From Cryptomeria japonica (Eukaryota; Streptophyta; Pinopsida; Cupressales; Cupressaceae), in NCBI RefSeq assembly GCF_030272615.1, contig NC_081407.1, positions 377,509,132 through 377,573,131 on the forward strand: 64,000 nucleotides of DNA, given 5' to 3'. Below, in pieces: positions 22,847 through 32,933 of this stretch (the stretch's first letter is position 1; each line of letters begins with the position of its first letter). The notes under the pieces were generated by a model that was not told where the DNA came from, made no database searches, and saw only the letters and a program-made list of their open reading frames with translations. A program made the translations under genes and the position numbers.

Positions 22847-23011
22847 TGCCTAGTTCGGTCAGCCTATGAATGGTTTTGTATGAAGATCGTGGAGAGCTTT
22901 AAGATGGGATTTGCCTACTATGTGCATAATTTAGTTATAAGTTTTGTTGTGTTCATACCATTTTTGGTTTGTGTCCGATTTCTCCGGCTATTCCCTATGT
23001 TGTTTCTTCTT
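22847..23011. other. Spacer, possible end of the Copia element
   Basis: T-rich sequence with one hydrophobic frame (LVISFVVFIPFLVCVRFL). No copy of the 5' LTR end is present, so the 3' LTR seems to be missing. Confidence 0.3.
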
Positions 23012-23080
23012 GACTCTGTTGCCCAATGGATAGTGCACTAGACTGCGAGCCAGAGATTTTGGGTTCATCCTGCATCCTTT
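23012..23080 (+). pseudogene. tRNA-Arg-like relic
   Basis: GACTCTGTTGCCCAATGGAT begins a stretch with the layout of a plant tRNA-Arg: acceptor-like start, D arm and box A (GCCCAATGGATAG), anticodon-arm remains (CTAGACTGCGAGCCAG) and variable-loop AGAGATTTTGGG. It ends with a broken box B (GGGTTCATCC instead of GGTTCGANTCC). The anticodon loop lacks a base, the 5' stem strand is mutated, and the 3' acceptor strand does not pair with GACTCTG. It is either a tRNA pseudogene or the head of a tRNA-derived SINE. No A-rich tail was recognised. Confidence 0.6.
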
Positions 23081-23717
23081 ACAGTCCTTGTCCCTAGTCA
23101 TAGCTAGTTGTTGCCCCCATATTTGGGATACCTGAAATTTTAACTTCATATCAGTCTCAACGTTGAATGAAGGCCCAAATATGTGTCTATGTGCAAGCAA
23201 TGAGCATGTGATCTAAGGTCCTTGTCAGTCAAATTATGAAAAATGGAGGAATTTTGGAAGTTACAAATAATTAAGGTAAATCATTTCATATACATGTCCT
23301 TTGCATCATTATGTGTTATGTGGCCAATTTCTGTCTGAACCCAGTTCATAGTTTATCATATATTAAACTTTCAAATTTTGATGTCCCTTGAACAAAAATG
23401 ATTAAAATCTCTCATCCTAGGTATTTTCATGAGGAATAAATTATTACCTTTTCTTATTTCCCCACCATAAATGTGTGGTTTAAATTTCAGAGCTTAATTT
23501 CTTACCATTTGAAAGTTATGGCTATTTTTCCTAAGTTTGCATATTAAATTTAAAATATTAAATTATTTTTCAAAACATAATTTAATATTTTAAATTATTT
23601 TAATATTTGTGGTAATTTGAGGGAGAATTTTATCTAAAAACATCATTTCCATTTCCCCTTTGTTCTCCTTCATGTTCGATGGTTTTTGAGGTCAAGATCA
23701 TAGTGTTTGTAAGAGAA
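23081..23717. other. AT-rich spacer without a gene
   Basis: No reading frame or repeat ends were recognised here. Confidence 0.4.
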
Positions 23718-23884
23718 GGTTAAGGATGCTTCATTTTCGAGCATTCTTAACCCATATTCATAACTTCAAAAGGAAAAAGGTTAAGAATGCTCCAAAATGA
23801 AGCATTTATAACCTTATTTCCTAACCTTGTGGGACCTCTTTGTCAAGAAGGTTAGAAATTCTCCATTTTGGAGCATTCTTTACC
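23718..23884. repeat. Three related 35-bp palindromes in a row
   Basis: Imperfect palindromes lie at 23718-23752, 23779-23813 and 23850-23884. All are variants of GGTTAAGAATGCTCC, then ATTTT, then GGAGCATTCTTAACC. Starts are spaced 61 and 71 bases apart. In the first, 12 of 14 arm bases pair. The spacers between them are unrelated, so the palindromic unit itself seems to be the repeated feature. Confidence 0.8.
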
Positions 23885-23929
23885 TTCTCCATAAGAGATA
23901 TAAAAAAAAGTTCTAAAATGAAATGCAGT

Positions 23930-24720
23930 CTCATGGAATTACGCAGTATGAAGAATTTGGAAGCACAGACAGAACCCGTGAACTGTTTACCAAAATGCTT
24001 CAAGAGAGATGTCCCCTCATGAATGAAAAAAAAGGATTTTAGAATGTGCACAAAATGGATTTTGCATGCAAGCTTTCAAAATCTTTGAATCAATGAAGCA
24101 CTCTAGAATATATTTTAACATCATAGGATTTGTTTGGTGTTCATGGTTGTCCTTTATGACTCATGATGGTTATCTTGTGGATGCTCTAAACCTTATTACC
24201 AAGATGTTAATGAAAGCTATGTTGTTCATTTGGATATGTTTTCTTGATACCTGCAATACATATATATATATATATATGAAGGTGGCAGTCCATGATATTA
24301 AATGAACAAGTTTTGATAGACACTGCAATTTCAAACACCCTTGTAGACATGCACACAAAAAATGAAATAGAAAGAACAGGTTATGGAGATTCATCAAAGC
24401 ATAAAGTTAGAGGCATTTCGTCAAATGTTATCATTGCAACTGCTCTAGTAGACATGACTACAAACTATGGAAGCATGGCAAAGCTGGAAATTGATTGACA
24501 ATATAATATGGTAGACACAAATGTAAATCATGGGAGCATAGACAAGGTAAGTGAAATATTCAGCATAATACCTCAAATTGATGTCATCTTATATAATGCC
24601 AGGACTGCATGATATGCATTGGAAACATTTGATGCAAAGTATTTATAAATTTAAAGCAAATGCAATTGGTAGATGTAAAGCCACTCTCAGTTGACTTTGG
24701 TTGTATACGATCCATGTCAC
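23930..24720 (+). pseudogene. PPR protein gene fragment, middle part
   Basis: Several shifted frames show PPR residues in order: DRTRELFTKMLQERC (about 23968), ECAQNGFCMQAFKIFESMKH (about 24048), SNVIIATALVDM...YGSMAKLE (about 24422-24490), and GSIDKVSEIFSIIPQIDVILYNA (about 24533-24600), ending KQMQLVDVKPLSVDFGCIRS (about 24655-24715). These match the alternating P, L and S repeats of a land-plant PLS-class PPR protein. Stops and frameshifts are frequent. A (TA)n insertion lies near 24260. It is interrupted at about 24768 by the composite segment. Confidence 0.7.
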
Positions 24721-24767
24721 CCACGGCTAAGGCATAGAAGGCACCAGAGCAAGCAACAGAGACATAG

Positions 24768-25135
24768 ATAACAAAATTAGCATAGGTAACAAGGGCTTCG
24801 GTAGTTCGAGATCCAATGGAAGTAATAAATCCAAATTAAGTGCTTGCAGCCCCTATTCCTGTTCTGGGATAAGTTGATTTTAAACCACCAATAGCATATG
24901 CAAGGGCACCCATTGATATTTATCTGCTCGAAGAAGCGCTAGTTTAACTCACCACCCTTGAAGTTTATCTTAGGTAGGGGTATTGGCATTGATGGGAAGA
25001 GATAGAAGCAAAGCCACTAGCATCTATTTTAGTTCCAAATCCCCTTGCCACACTACGGGTTTACCACCCAGCAACTCCTATGATCGGAGATATTGCACAA
25101 TGTTAATGCTTTGAAAGGTTGATATTCATGTAATT
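24768..25135 (-). repeat. Composite duplicated segment, part a (copy 2)
   Basis: A second copy of 18525-18890. On the minus strand one frame reads ALAYAIGGLKSTYPRTGIGA and, after a stop, ALVTYANFVIYVSVACSGAF, which looks like membrane protein. The function is unknown to me. It lies within PPR debris, exactly as in copy 1. Confidence 0.55.
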
Positions 25136-25145
25136 TACCGAAGAT

Positions 25146-25960
25146 GTGGGTGGTAGAATAAGGAGCATCAACATTTCACATGGTACTCAACAAAATGCTC
25201 AGGTGAATCATGGAGGTTTAGATAGTGCATCCGACATGTTTGACAAAATGTCTCAAAGAAATGTTATCTCATGTAATACAACAATTGCAGGATATGCACA
25301 AAATGGATTTCCTAAAAAAGCTTTTGAATCTTTAAAGCAAATTCAAAACGGAAAGTGTATATTTGAACGTCACAACCTTTGCCAATTCCTCACGTGGTAT
25401 GAACATCCACAAAGCATAATAGAATTCAGGATTTTCATGAGAAGTTATAATTGTAAATGCTCCCGCAGGCATGCAATACAAAATGTTGAAACATGACTCG
25501 TGTAAAATACATTTTGTAGTGGAGCTATCAAGATCTTTTAATGAATGACTCTAGAACCATTTTGTGTGTGCCTTATTCAGTGGAAGTTGGTTGCACATAC
25601 TTCAATCACATGATTATTAATATTCTTCAGAACATGATTGATGGAATCCACAACGTATGAATGCAAAGAATCAATCATGAGATCATGCAAGCCTTCTGAT
25701 TATGAAAAGTTGTGTTATGAAATTAAAGAATGCTTGACATAAGTAGATACAATTGGAGAGCGTGTTCTTGAAGTCAATATATTTGTGGGCAAATATTTCT
25801 TTTAAGTCAATGGTGAAAACATTAATATACTACAATTGTTGGTACTTACGATAATAACATAATGCGAATGAAGCAAATGATGATGGAGAACTACTTCAGA
25901 AAGATCCATAACTTGAAAATTATAATGTTCCAAGTGGTTCTTTTTGTAAATGTGACTTTT
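25146..25960 (+). pseudogene. PPR protein gene fragment, copy 2 with C-terminal remains
   Basis: The repeat at 25146-25496 is a better-preserved twin of 18899-19255 (GLDSASDMFDKMSQRNVISCNTTIAGYAQNGF). Beyond 25500, where copy 1 ends, broken frames keep the end of a PLS-class protein: VEVGCTYFNHMI (about 25578) and IGERVLEV (about 25755), which fit the final repeats and the E motif. The gene has many stops and is not functional. Confidence 0.7.
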
Positions 25961-25979
25961 TTCACTAATTGTAACTAAA

Positions 25980-26381
25980 TGTTAGAAAGTGGACCTTATT
26001 CACGCAAAACTGAAGTAGTTTCTAACTAAAGGTTTTTTTGCATAGAAATGAGTTAGTTATTAACTTATCAAAGTTAGTTACTAAGTTGGTTATTCTGGGT
26101 AGCCTATAAAGACAAGGCTATTTCATTTGTAAAGGGGAGACTTTTACAATAGGGGAAAAACTCTACAAATTTTGTAGAGGAACTAAATAAGAACTTTTAA
26201 TGTTCATACCTTTGTACTAAGGGGTTTTTGAGCTTGTATATTTTTAAAAAGATTAATGAAGAATGCGTTGAGTTCATGTGTCTTGAATGTATTCATGAGT
26301 TATCGTTACTAATTTCTCGTATGTTGAATTAGTAATCCCTTTATGTATTGGTGAAATATATTGATGAAGCACATCATTTCA
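25980..26381 (+). mobile_element. Copia-like LTR (402 bp)
   Basis: It starts TGTTAGAAAGTGG and ends ATCATTTCA directly before TGGTATCTTGAC, which resembles the Met-tRNA primer site in its first seven bases. A TATA-like CCTATAAAGAC lies near 26104, about a third of the way in. No gag follows and no second copy is seen, so it is a truncated element. The primer match is only partial. Confidence 0.45.
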
Positions 26382-26789
26382 TGGTATCTTGACTTGCATG
26401 TGCGAGTACAACCTATATCTTCGGGTGTTGAGGTTAATTGTAGTTCTTTCATCATCGTTGCATGACTAACCTATTTGGTGGTAACCCCTTTTGTTATTCT
26501 TATCATTTATGGAATCCTACTTTGTATTCGTATGACTTCCAATAGGGTTTCTGTTATTTATCTTGTTTAAGTTCTATGTTTTCTCCTTTATGTACTTTCA
26601 AGTTAAAAGTACACAAAAATCCTGAATACCCCTATCATACAAGGGAGTTGCCCCTCTCAAATGCTGAGGAAGATTTTGATTTTACTCCAATCTCTCCAAC
26701 TTTTGGAATGTTCGTCACTGCTCATGGATCCAACAGGGTCAGTTTCAAATAAACGAACACAATGACAAATCTATTTACCACCAGGTTCC
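26382..26789. other. Possible Copia leader remnant
   Basis: No coding frame. The stretch TATGTACTTTCAAGTTAAAAG and the following C-rich part have no assignment. Confidence 0.3.
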
Positions 26790-27520
26790 TTATCTTTTTT
26801 GTTGCATTCCCCAAATTTTAAATCAATAGTTTTATTAGAAAAAGGTTGGTTTTGGGAATAATAGTTGTTATTGTAGAAACATTAGTATGAGTTGATGACA
26901 CCCTTCTTTTTACTCTCTTGAACATCTACAAATTTAAGTAAAAATCAGTAAGAAATCAAGATAGTGGTTGGGAAAGTTCTTCACAACCTAAAATTAGATG
27001 AGTTGGATATTATGTTTTGTATGCTTTTGTATAAATAATTGTTTGAGGTGGATTCGGAGGAATTTCAAAAAAAATGGCAAAATAATTTAGCAATTTGTAG
27101 AAAGAAACTCAACATTAAATAGGTAAAGGAAAATTATTTATCTTTATATATACATTTGAATAGAGATGAATTCAAAACCAAAATCTTGATCATGAGCATA
27201 ATTCTCAATTAGGCCACAAGCCAAGAGGTACCTCATTGTTTCAAGTCATAGAACATCTTGTATTGTTTTAGCTGAGTAAGTTTTGATCAATATTTTATTC
27301 TTGACACAAATGCAGTCAATCTTAGTTTAGGATCTATATTGCCTAGAATATTAGCAGCAAAATTTGGAGCTAGCGTCACATCAACTGAAGAATCATTTTG
27401 TAGTTGTTGCACAGATATATTTTTCTCTGTTATTGTAATTGAGCACTAATATGACAATCAGTCACATTGTATTGCTCATCAATAAGTGATCTTGACATAA
27501 CATGTAAATCTTTGTAAATC
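26790..27520 (+). pseudogene. Unidentified duplicated coding-like fragment, copy 1
   Basis: It matches 42620-43260. A shared frame around 27000-27230 reads NNLAICRKKLNIK, KENYLSLYIHLNRDEF and ILIMSIILN, against NNLAICIKKLNIK, KENYLSLPINSNRDEF and LIMTILLNWATSQE in the other copy. Conservation of the frame across divergent copies suggests a former protein, perhaps of a mobile element. I recognise no domain. Confidence 0.4.
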
Positions 27521-27584
27521 AATTAAGAAGCTAATATTATATAGATATACAAAATAGATATTATATTGCATCATTTACGAGTGC

Positions 27585-27760
27585 TTAAAATAGGAATATC
27601 CAATAAAAATTGTACAATTTTAAGTTGAGGGTTATGTTTCTAGAAAACAAATGATTCCTAGACAACCCATTATAAGAGATATGCGGAACTAGAATTTAGA
27701 CCATACTGAAATATTTTAATAAGTGAAGAAAAAATTCAATGAAATCAAACTCTTTGTACT
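27585..27760. repeat. Short copy of the repeat at 44130-44350
   Basis: GAATATCCAA, AAGTTGAGGGTTATG, TTCAATGAAATCAAACT and the spacing between them are shared with 44165-44345, and less closely with 5940-6120 and 45840-46030. Confidence 0.65.
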
Positions 27761-28159
27761 CTTGTAGGAGGTTAGACAAGTTGTTTTGTAGGTTGTAGCA
27801 GTAATAAAGTTCTAGAGGAATTTAGAGAGAAGTATTCTTGTAACCCATTTGAAGGAATAACACAAGCATTGTTCTCTTTGGTGTGGTCTTTTTCCCACAA
27901 GGGTTTCACCATGCCAATCACATTTTCTTGAAAGATTCTAAAGTATTTTTAACAAACCCATCCTATTCTTATCTTGCAATCATAATATTTCATGAGGTAA
28001 CAACAACTATGAGTTTTAATGGATGCTTTCATTAAAGGAGTTGCTGTGTATCCTTCCTCAATTGTGTAAACTACTTTATGTAAAAATTTATTGGATTTAT
28101 ATCTTAAGACTGAAATCTAAACTTAATTATTATTATAATGACATCAAGCAAACAATAAG
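27761..28159. other. Possible Copia LTR end and AT-rich spacer
   Basis: TGTGGTCTTTTTCCCACAAG (about 27879) followed by GGTTTCACCATG is a phrase common in the 3' part of plant Copia LTRs. No ends or primer site could be fixed. Confidence 0.3.
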
Positions 28160-31100
28160 GTAAAGAAAAATCGAAGCCAAGCAAAACCTTAGACAAAAGA
28201 CATTTGGTGATTATATTAAGGAAAACCAAATCCTAAACAGAAGAGTATTAAGAAAAACCTCCTATCCTCTTGTCCTTTGTGGGAGGGACAAGAGGATAGG
28301 AGGTTTTCCTTTATACTGTTATGTATTCTATGCACCCCAATAATAGGTGAGCCCTCCCTATCCCTGAAGATCCTATTATTTCTCTCCTTCCATAGACCCA
28401 AAGAAATGTGAGGCATCATGCAACTCCAGAGTACTCTAAGAGAGGTATTTCCCGAGGGACAAACCCATTGGAATTAACAATCCCTGATATTACTCGACTA
28501 AAGCCAACATAACTCGCACAGCTTAAAGAAGAAGACCCAAACTTAAATAGAAAATAGGCAATGTAGGAGGATGTTTTTAGCATTCTCTGCATTCTCTTTA
28601 CATAGGAAACATATGTTGGGGACAGCCATACCTCTTTTAGAAAGATTGCCAATGGTTAGAACCTTCTCCTGCATAAAGAGCGAGAAAAAATATATCAATT
28701 TTGGGAATCAAGATATTGTTCCAGATACTAGCCCAAAAGGGGGCCAGAGACAAGGACTTAGTGATGATTTGAAAAATCATTAGCAATAGAGAAGACCACA
28801 TAGGGCGATTTACTCCAAAAAAAATTATCAACAACATGAAACAAGGGAGTATGAATCCGTGAAAGCCACTCCTAGATAGGTCAAAGGGAAGAATCAATAC
28901 TAACAATATCAATCCATGCTCCCTCGCAAATATAATTAGCGACATGGACACCAACAAGTCTAATAGATTTGTTCTTGAGACTGTCCACCCATGAGAAGAT
29001 GGATAAGGAACCTTCCCCCGCCCAACAGTCATCCTAGAAGTGTAGATTTCTACCATCTCCAAGATACCATCTCATCCCTTGAGAAATAATATCCTTCTAA
29101 TTGAAAAAATTCTTCCACATATCACATGCCACAAAGAGAAATAGGTAATTCTCCAAGGCATCCTCAATTCCCTAAATATGATATTTATGATGGAATAGAG
29201 AGATCCATTCATTATCCTCTTTAAGACATATACATAATTATTTGGATAATACAACTATGTTTAAATCTTGCATTTGTCTAAGGGCTAGGCCACCAAGCTT
29301 TTTAGGGAGAACACCTATTCCCATGAAAGAATATGCAATTTATTTTTACTTTAAGACCTAGACCACAAAAAGGTCTTTCGAATCTTTTCCATGCACTCCA
29401 CAAATTTCACTAGGACTTCAAATAAATTCTTGGCATAAATCAGAAGCAATGGGTATTTTAAAAGAAGGAGTTTACCAACTTGGCTAAGGAGGGCACCTTT
29501 CCACCCTGCCAACTTCTTATAAAATCTATCAATAATACTTGACCAAAATGTCTTCAGAGGACCAAGGCATAGAGGTAGACCCAAATAAGTATCTGATAGA
29601 GTGCCAATTTTAAACCCCAAAATTTCAGCAATTTCATTCTATCTATAAGCATGGGTGTTGAGGAAGAAGATAGAGATTTTGGGTAAGCTTATCCTCTATC
29701 CAGATCCTCTTTCATATAGGGACAAAATGGCCCTCAATACTTTATCTTTCCTAACATAACTCTCTCCAATAAGGACAGTATCATAAAAAAATTATGGGAA
29801 CACACAAGATATTGAGAGGAACGCTTAAGGAATTTTAAATTGCCCATTCTGATACCCTGTTGGATTACCTTACTCGGAGCTTCACTCATTAAGATGAAGA
29901 CAAAGGGGGACAGAGGATCACCCTACTGAATACCTCTAGAGGCAGAGAAAAAACCAGAGGGGGAACCATTAATGAAGACAAAAAAATTCAGCATAGATAT
30001 GCATTGTTCAACCAACTAAAAAAAATGACTATAAAAACTAAAAGCCTGTAGGACACTTATCAAAAACTGGCAATTAACCCGATCATAGGCCTTCAAAAGA
30101 TCGATCTTGAGAAGGAAACCGACATTATTAAAAAAAGAGAATAGACATTATCATCAACAACAATAATAGAATCCAAAACCTATCGGCCAGGGATGAAACC
30201 ATTTTGATGTCTGGAAATCAACATAGGCATGATAGCTTGAGTCTGAAAACCAGAATCTTAGAGATAATCTTATAAATCGACTTACACAAACTAATGGGTT
30301 TGAAATCTTGAAAGTTGCTAGCATTAGGTTTTTCAGGGATAAAAACAAAAAAGGCGACGTTCAACTCTTTGAAAAGAGAACTGGAACCAAATAACTCTCT
30401 AGCAACATCAAAAACATCATTACCGACAATCTGCCAATACATTTGGAAAAAATAAACATCGGAAAACCATATGAGCTTGGAACTTTGTTCCCTTCAAAGG
30501 AGAAAGTAGCTTTATTAACCTCTACAAAACTCAGGATTCTGGTAAGCTCCTTGTTGATCTCTAGGGTGACCTTAAGCAAAACCTCCTAAAGAATATTCTC
30601 TAGGGCCTGAAGATCTAGAGGACCATCCTCAAAGAGGAGGGAGGAGAATAAATCGATGGCCTCCTTAGACAAATCCTACTTCTTATCCACCCACTAGTTG
30701 TTAACCTATAACTTCTTAATTCTATTGGTAGCTCTATGTTTCATAGTGGTGATATGAAAAAATTTAGTATTCTTGTCCCCACTTTTAAGCCATACAACTC
30801 TGGATCTCTATTTCCAATATTCCTCTTCCTTAGAAATAATGTCATGAAGCTTATTCAATAGTTTAATATCTTTATCCATGATTCTAGGCTTGTATCCCAA
30901 CCCCTGACTAAGAAATATAATATCATCCAACTCCTTCTTTATGTTTTCCTTTTGCTGAAAAATATTCCCGAACATAGATTTGTTCCACTATAGAATATTG
31001 GATTTAACATTGGATAATTTGTTAACAATTCTATATATACCAGTCCCCTGAATAATAATGTCCCACCATTCTGAAATCTTATCCTGAAGTTCCAGATTGA

Positions 31101-31226
31101 TGGTCCATATTTTCTCAAATCTAAAGGGAAAGGATCTTCTTCCATAAAGGGGCAGCATATTCAGGATAATCAGGAAATGGTCCGATCCAATTCTAGAGAG
31201 ATAGGACAAGGTACAAGAATTTTTGT
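28160..31226 (-). mobile_element. L1-type LINE, 3' part (reverse transcriptase and C-terminal domain)
   Basis: Read on the minus strand from 31226: end of the endonuclease (SYLSRIGSDHFLIILN), then PFRFEKIWTINLELQDKISEWWD. Reverse transcriptase pieces follow: FIPEKPNASNFQDFKPISLCKSIYKIISKI (about 30300), NGFIPGR (about 30190), LLKIDLLKAYDRVNW (about 30090) and GDPLSPFVFIL (about 29900). A later palm region is YLGLPLCLG (about 29560). Near 28500 is a zinc-finger-like C-terminal region with CFLCKENAEN, and near 28390 LWKERNNRIF. Plant L1 elements have this order. Many stops and shifts make it inactive. The YxDD box is not intact. The 5' part continues at 40006 beyond an inserted LTR element. Confidence 0.85.
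28254..28307. repeat. Perfect 22-bp inverted repeat, 10-nt loop
   Basis: The arms at 28254-28275 (AAAACCTCC...CTTGTCC) and 28286-28307 (GGACAAG...GGAGGTTTT) are exact reverse complements. It lies in the last codons of the LINE frame and is not expected there from plant L1 sequence, so it is probably a templated inverted duplication. Confidence 0.9.
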
Positions 31227-31231
31227 AAGCC
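31227..31231. repeat. Target-site duplication, left (AAGCC)
   Basis: AAGCC here and AAGAC at 40001-40005 flank the Gypsy element, with one mismatch in five. Removing the element and one copy restores an uninterrupted LINE endonuclease reading across the site (KLSYKNSCTLSYL). Confidence 0.75.
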
Positions 31232-32917
31232 TGTGTAGGGGAAAAAGTGACACTAAGCAAACATGCCCTAATCTCACTTTCAATGACACACTTGTGGAAT
31301 ACGAAAGAGCCTAGAGGTATCACACAATTGGCCACTTCTTTTTGTGGAAGAGAGAGCCACGGGCTACATATTAGGATTTTTATTCCTTTGTTGCAAATGA
31401 TAGATAGAATGATGCAAGTTCGACTATTAACCCTAAAGTGTAAGTATGAACTAGTAACTTTGAGCACAAGATTGTAGAATTGAGATTAAACAATGGAAAG
31501 TTGTAAACACAAGGACAAGACAAGAATGCAGATGCGTACCCAAAGTTAAAATCTGAGTGAAAATGTTCGGGATGGGGGTGCGGGTGCCACTGTCCTGATT
31601 CTGCCCCTAAAATTGCTCCTGAAACTGCTGTTTTACAACCTCGAAAACTGTTGGAAATGCTAAAAATTGTTGTCTAACAGAGGGACCACGGCGCCCAGCG
31701 CCACTATCCCAGGGACTAGGGTGCCTAGTGCCCCTATCCTAGTAGGACCAGCGCACCCCACGCCCCTATCCTAGTCTTTTGCACTAAAATTTGGTGTGAA
31801 GTTCTGTCTCGGTCCGCTTCCATCGGAGCTGCAATTTGCGGCGTCGTCCGAATCCCAAAATCTGCACTTATATCTGAAAAAGTATGGTGGGTGGCTATAT
31901 AGGGTTTTGCCTTAGTCAAACCCCCGCTTTGGTGATTTCCACCTCCACAAATAGCCAAGTAGTATTGTAAAAGTAGTGTGTGTGCAGACCTTGTGTGTGT
32001 GCAAGATCCTAAAATGCAAGTAAGCAAGCTAGAGCAACCTAGAAAGTAAACCCTTATTGCTTGTAAATGATAATGTAAATGCTCCAAATCAAGATGCAAA
32101 GTGATCTAAAGCATGAATACAAATGATATAATGAGGCTTATGCAAAGACATGAAAACAACATGAAATCATACCCAACCCCAAGGGTGGGGTACAAGCCAA
32201 TCTTCAGTCGGTGATCCCTTATTGCTCTTCAATGTCTTCAAAGCCCTAAATGGATGAATGAAATTGATGAATGCTTGATGGAGGGATGTTGAATGCTATT
32301 GAAGTCTTCAAAGATCTGCTCTTTCGCTGCATAGAAGGTCCCTTGAAACCAAAAATTCCAATCCTTTCAAATGAAGAAAGAGAGCTCTTATATATGAAAC
32401 CCTAGGTCTTAATTTCAACTTTCGGCCGACCTAGAGATTGAATCTCCTACCAATTTCTTGGGGTTAAGCTTTATTTTATGATTGGATCGTGCTCCTAAAA
32501 TTTTGGGAGAAATGTCCGGGCGCCATGGTCCTCTCCGGGCGCCATGGTCCTGACAACTTTTCACCAAATTTTCAGGGCCGTCGGATATGATGATTTTAGA
32601 TAGAATCCTGAAGTTACAGCTGATTTCAAGATGTTTTGACCCCCGAAATCAGGCCTTAAAGTTCAAAATAGGACCTAATTAGGGTTTTAGATTAAATGAT
32701 GTATTGGAAGAATAAAATGAAAGGGGCACACTTTAATGAAAAGGGCCCAACTTTATGATATGGGAGATGATAAAATAGAACCTTAGACCTAATTAATTTA
32801 ATTAATTAAGTGCTAAAGGGGAAATGCAATGCAAAATGCAAAATGCACCAAGGCAGGTGCTAAACTAGGTGTGAAATTGTACCACCCTAGCAAGTGCATA
32901 CAATTTACAATGCTACA
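31232..32917 (-). mobile_element. 3' LTR of the complete Gypsy-type element
   Basis: This 1686-bp LTR begins TGTGTAGGGG and ends ATGCTACA in + orientation. It matches 38298-40000. I count 7 mismatches in the first 245 or so bases, about 97 percent identity. On the minus strand a TATA box (TATATAAGAGCT) lies at about 32384-32395. GC-rich repeats GCGCC..CTATCC..GGGAC lie at 31685-31780, and two copies of TCCGGGCGCCATGGTCCT lie near 32515-32552. Confidence 0.9.
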
Positions 32918-32933
32918 TTTAGCCCCCACTTTA
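32918..32933 (-). promoter_or_regulatory. Polypurine tract
   Basis: Minus-strand TAAAGTGGGGGCTAAA abuts the 3' LTR start. This is the expected plus-strand primer and confirms the element's orientation. Confidence 0.8.

Noticed and set aside
23012-23080. Functional tRNA-Arg gene
   Set aside because: Broken box B, a missing anticodon-loop base and no pairing of the acceptor stem rule out a working tRNA.
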